A stretch of 64,000 bases of DNA from Lacisediminihabitans profunda (lineage in GTDB: Bacteria > Actinomycetota > Actinomycetes > Actinomycetales > Microbacteriaceae). This document shows, piece after piece, positions 61,685-64,000 of this stretch. The stretch's first letter is position 1. Each line of letters begins with the position of its first letter. The position numbers and the translations under genes were made by a program. The notes beneath the pieces were generated by a model. It had not been told where the DNA came from, ran no database searches, and worked only from the letters and a program-made list of their open reading frames with translations. The DNA is taken from the NCBI RefSeq assembly GCF_008040105.1, contig NZ_VRMG01000011.1:62001-126000 (forward strand), written 5' to 3'.

Positions 61685-62988
61685 CGCAGGTTCCCCCACC
61701 ACACCAGATTCTCGCCGCCGGCAAGAACTTCTTCGGCTCGCCGCGGTTCGCGGCCGCGCTCACCCTCACGATCATCGGCAGCGAGCTCGGCGCCCTCTTC
61801 CTGCAGCAGCTCATCGGCTGGGCCGGGTTGCTCGGCATCCTCGCCGTGCAGGTGCTGTTCGCATCGCTGTCGATCCTGGCCAGACGGGAGGGAATCGAGT
61901 GGCACGGCATCCTGCCCATCTCCCTTCTCGTGTTTGTGGGCTGGGCGGCCCTCTCGGTGTTCTGGAGCGAGTACCAGTGGGCCACCTTAGGCAGCGTCGT
62001 CTACCTCGGCGCCACGACGATGCTCGGCATCTATGTCGCGCTCAATCGCGACACGATCCAGATCGCGCGGGCGTTCGGTGACGTTCTGCGCGTCGCCCTC
62101 GTGCTCTCGTTCGCTCTCGAAATCTTCTCGGGTGTGCTCATCGACGCGCCGATCCGCTTTCTGGGCATCCAGGGCAACCTCGCCGAATTCGGGCCCATCC
62201 AGGGCATCTTCGGCACCCGCAACCAGCTCGGCGTGATCGCCCTCATAGCGATCGTCACCTTTGGCACCGAGTTGCGCACCCAGTCCGTGCGGCGGGGGGT
62301 ATCGATCGGTTCGCTCGTGCTCGCCGGACTCCTCCTGCTGCTCACCCGCTCCCCGATCGCATTCGGCAGTTTCATCATCGTGCTGGTCGCGGCCCTCGCA
62401 CTCTTCGGCCTGCGCCGGGTGCCCGCCGAGAGCAAACGGTTCTGGCAGATCGGCCTGCTCGCCGCGACCATCACCGTTGCCGCCGTCGCCTGGGCGGCCC
62501 GCACGCCCATCATCAACGCGCTCAGCGCGAGCAACGAGCTCAACAAGAGGCTGGCGCTCTGGCGGCCGATGCGCACCCTCATCCCGGCGCACGAGCTCGA
62601 GGGCTGGGGCTGGGTGGGCCACTGGCGGCACGACGTCCCACCCTTCCAGATCTTCCCCAACTACTTCGACCGCACACCCACCTCGGGCCTGAATGCCTAC
62701 CTCGACGTGTGGTTCCAGCTCGGCCTGATCGGCCTGTTCGCCTTCGTCGGCCTCGTCGGCCTCACCTTCATCCGCTCCTGGCTGCTCGCCTCCCGCCAGC
62801 GCAGCTTCGTCTACGCCTGGCCAGCCCTCGTGCTCGTGGCGCTTCTCACCACCGCCCTCGCCGAGAGCTCCCTGCTCGTGGAGTTCGGCTGGCTCACCTT
62901 CGTGGTCTGTTGCGTGAAGGCCGCGCGGGAACTCAGCTGGCGCAAGGCCTTTGCCGCGACCGGGCCGCCCCGGCCCGTCGAAGAGTAG
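61681..62988 (+). CDS. O-antigen ligase/polymerase-like membrane protein (second of two)
   Basis: 435 residues from ATG 61681, overlapping the preceding TGA. About 11 helices; loop motifs NELNKRLALWRPMRTLIPAHELEGWGW and TSGLNAYLDVWFQLGLIG parallel those of its neighbour, but the acidic and His residues differ (no HN; LNAYLD instead). The pair is related, so one may be a polymerase and the other a ligase, or they may form a complex. The cluster fits polysaccharide assembly. Confidence 0.85.
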   Translation: MTQVPPPHQILAAGKNFFGSPRFAAALTLTIIGSELGALFLQQLIGWAGLLGILAVQVLFASLSILARREGIEWHGILPISLLVFVGWAALSVFWSEYQWATLGSVVYLGATTMLGIYVALNRDTIQIARAFGDVLRVALVLSFALEIFSGVLIDAPIRFLGIQGNLAEFGPIQGIFGTRNQLGVIALIAIVTFGTELRTQSVRRGVSIGSLVLAGLLLLLTRSPIAFGSFIIVLVAALALFGLRRVPAESKRFWQIGLLAATITVAAVAWAARTPIINALSASNELNKRLALWRPMRTLIPAHELEGWGWVGHWRHDVPPFQIFPNYFDRTPTSGLNAYLDVWFQLGLIGLFAFVGLVGLTFIRSWLLASRQRSFVYAWPALVLVALLTTALAESSLLVEFGWLTFVVCCVKAARELSWRKAFAATGPPRPVEE

Positions 62989-62990
62989 CC

Positions 62991-64000
62991 CTACGGACGA
63001 CCCAGCCCGAGGTAGGTCCAGCCCGCCGCACGCCAGGCTGCGGCGTCGAGCTTGTTTCGTCCGTCGATGATGGTCCGATTGCGCACCAGGCCCGCAGCCC
63101 ACACGGGGTCGATGCCGGCGAACTCCGGCCACTCGGTGACGAGCACCACGGCATCCGCATCCCTCAGCGTTTCCGCGATATCGGCGGAGTAGGAGATTTG
63201 AGGGTGCCGTGCCCGTGAGTTCTCGATGGCCTGCGGATCCGTCGCGATGACGTTCGCCCCGAGCCCACGCAACTTCACGGCGACGTCGAGGGCCGGTGAG
63301 TCGCGCACGTCGTCGGAATGCGGCTTGAAGGCGAGGCCGAGCACCGCGACCTTCTTCTCGTTCACCACCGAACCGAGGGCGTCGACGGTGAGATCGACGA
63401 CTCTCTGGCGCCGCCTCAGGTTGATCTGGTCCACCTCCTTCAGGAACGCGACGGACTCGCCCCGGCCAAGCTCCTCCGCGCGCGCGGTGAAGGCGCGGAT
63501 GTCCTTGGGGAGGCATCCGCCACCGAACCCCACCCCCGCGTTCAGAAAGCGACGGCCGATGCGGCTGTCGTAGCCGATGGCGTCGGCGAGCTGGGTGACG
63601 TCGGCCCCGGTGACTTCGGCGATCTCGGCCATGGCGTTGATGAACGAGATCTTGGTGGCGAGAAAGGCGTTGGCCGCGACCTTGACGAGTTCGGCGGTCG
63701 CATAGTCGGTGACGACGACCGGAGTGCCCGCAGCGATCGCGGTGGCGTACACCTCGTTCAACGCGACGACCGCGGTGTCGTCTCCGGAGGCCACGCCGTA
63801 GACCAGGCGGTCCGGCGACATGGTGTCGAGCACCGCGAATCCTTCGCGCAGGAACTCGGGGTTCCAGGCGAGCACCGCTCCGGTTCCGGATGCCTCGAGC
63901 ACGCCGGCGAGGCGGGTCGCGGACCCGACCGGCACGGTGCTCTTACCCACCACGATGTCTCCGGGAGCGAGGTGGGGCAGGAGGGCGTCAATGGCGGAGT
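62991..64000 (-). CDS. UDP-glucose 6-dehydrogenase, 5' part cut by window edge
   Basis: The C-terminal 336 residues are in the window; the frame is still open at base 64000. GKSTVPVGSA, NPEFLREGFAVLDTMSPDRLVYG, catalytic cysteine in VGFGGGCLPKDIRAF, FKPHSDDVRDSPAL and VLVTEWPEF are typical of UDP-glucose dehydrogenase. It is a separate, moderately different paralogue of the gene at 54473. It converges on the second ligase gene, 2 bases between stops. Confidence 0.92.
   Translation of the reverse strand, partial: SAIDALLPHLAPGDIVVGKSTVPVGSATRLAGVLEASGTGAVLAWNPEFLREGFAVLDTMSPDRLVYGVASGDDTAVVALNEVYATAIAAGTPVVVTDYATAELVKVAANAFLATKISFINAMAEIAEVTGADVTQLADAIGYDSRIGRRFLNAGVGFGGGCLPKDIRAFTARAEELGRGESVAFLKEVDQINLRRRQRVVDLTVDALGSVVNEKKVAVLGLAFKPHSDDVRDSPALDVAVKLRGLGANVIATDPQAIENSRARHPQISYSADIAETLRDADAVVLVTEWPEFAGIDPVWAAGLVRNRTIIDGRNKLDAAAWRAAGWTYLGLGRP

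Overview
This 64-kb window is chromosomal DNA from a high-GC Gram-positive bacterium of the Actinomycetota, most likely family Microbacteriaceae. The evidence is two WhiB-family regulators, the MtrA-MtrB-LpqB module, a PdtaS-type sensor kinase, Rv3235- and DUF3499-family proteins, GTG starts, and many start codons sitting directly behind a -10 box (leaderless genes). The order whiB1-pdtaS, then Rv3235-like, secA, hpf, comF, lpqB, mtrB, mtrA, then ahcY, phosphomannomutase, DUF3499, the metallopeptidase-like gene and whiB2 recalls the Rv3219-Rv3260 region of Mycobacterium tuberculosis (from memory of that genome).

Layout. 1-2.9 kb is accessory: the end of a GntR regulator, an LVIVD-repeat protein, a possible IS3 transposase relic, and a HicA/HicB toxin-antitoxin pair between 20-bp direct repeats beside tRNA-Lys(CTT). 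3-12.4 kb holds Bcp peroxiredoxin, WhiB1, PdtaS, a DUF5671 membrane protein, a Lys-rich protein with a Rho_N-like tail, a CpaE/CpaB-like pair, a small excisionase-type HTH protein and an Rv3235-family protein; three perfect DnaA boxes lie in its intergenic gaps. 12.4-21 kb is secA, hpf, comF and lpqB-mtrB-mtrA. 21-32 kb is a MoxR/DUF58 membrane-associated AAA locus with SpoIIM and RDD proteins, into which a fur-katA-MFS block appears to be inserted.

32-64 kb is dominated by cell-surface glycan genes: several GT2 glycosyltransferases and a WsaF-like one, a WecE-type sugar transaminase, phosphomannomutase, ManA, GalE, a five-gene nucleotide-sugar operon (RfbF-like cytidylyltransferase, SDR, sugar dehydrogenase, RmlC-like epimerase, SDR), two adjacent O-antigen-ligase-like proteins and a second UDP-glucose dehydrogenase cut by the window edge. 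AhcY, WhiB2, a GlxA/AraC regulator and an acyl-CoA dehydrogenase are interspersed. Together these genes would supply activated sugars and assemble and polymerise a surface polysaccharide; no flippase or ABC exporter is visible.

The most unusual material is non-coding. An 82-bp palindromic element occurs twice (32.1 and 38.7 kb), each time followed by a homopurine tract. A second repeat family built on GTGCAGGAC and its inverse fills the gap between DUF58 and katA. A possible single bidirectional leaderless promoter separates spoIIM from the RDD gene.
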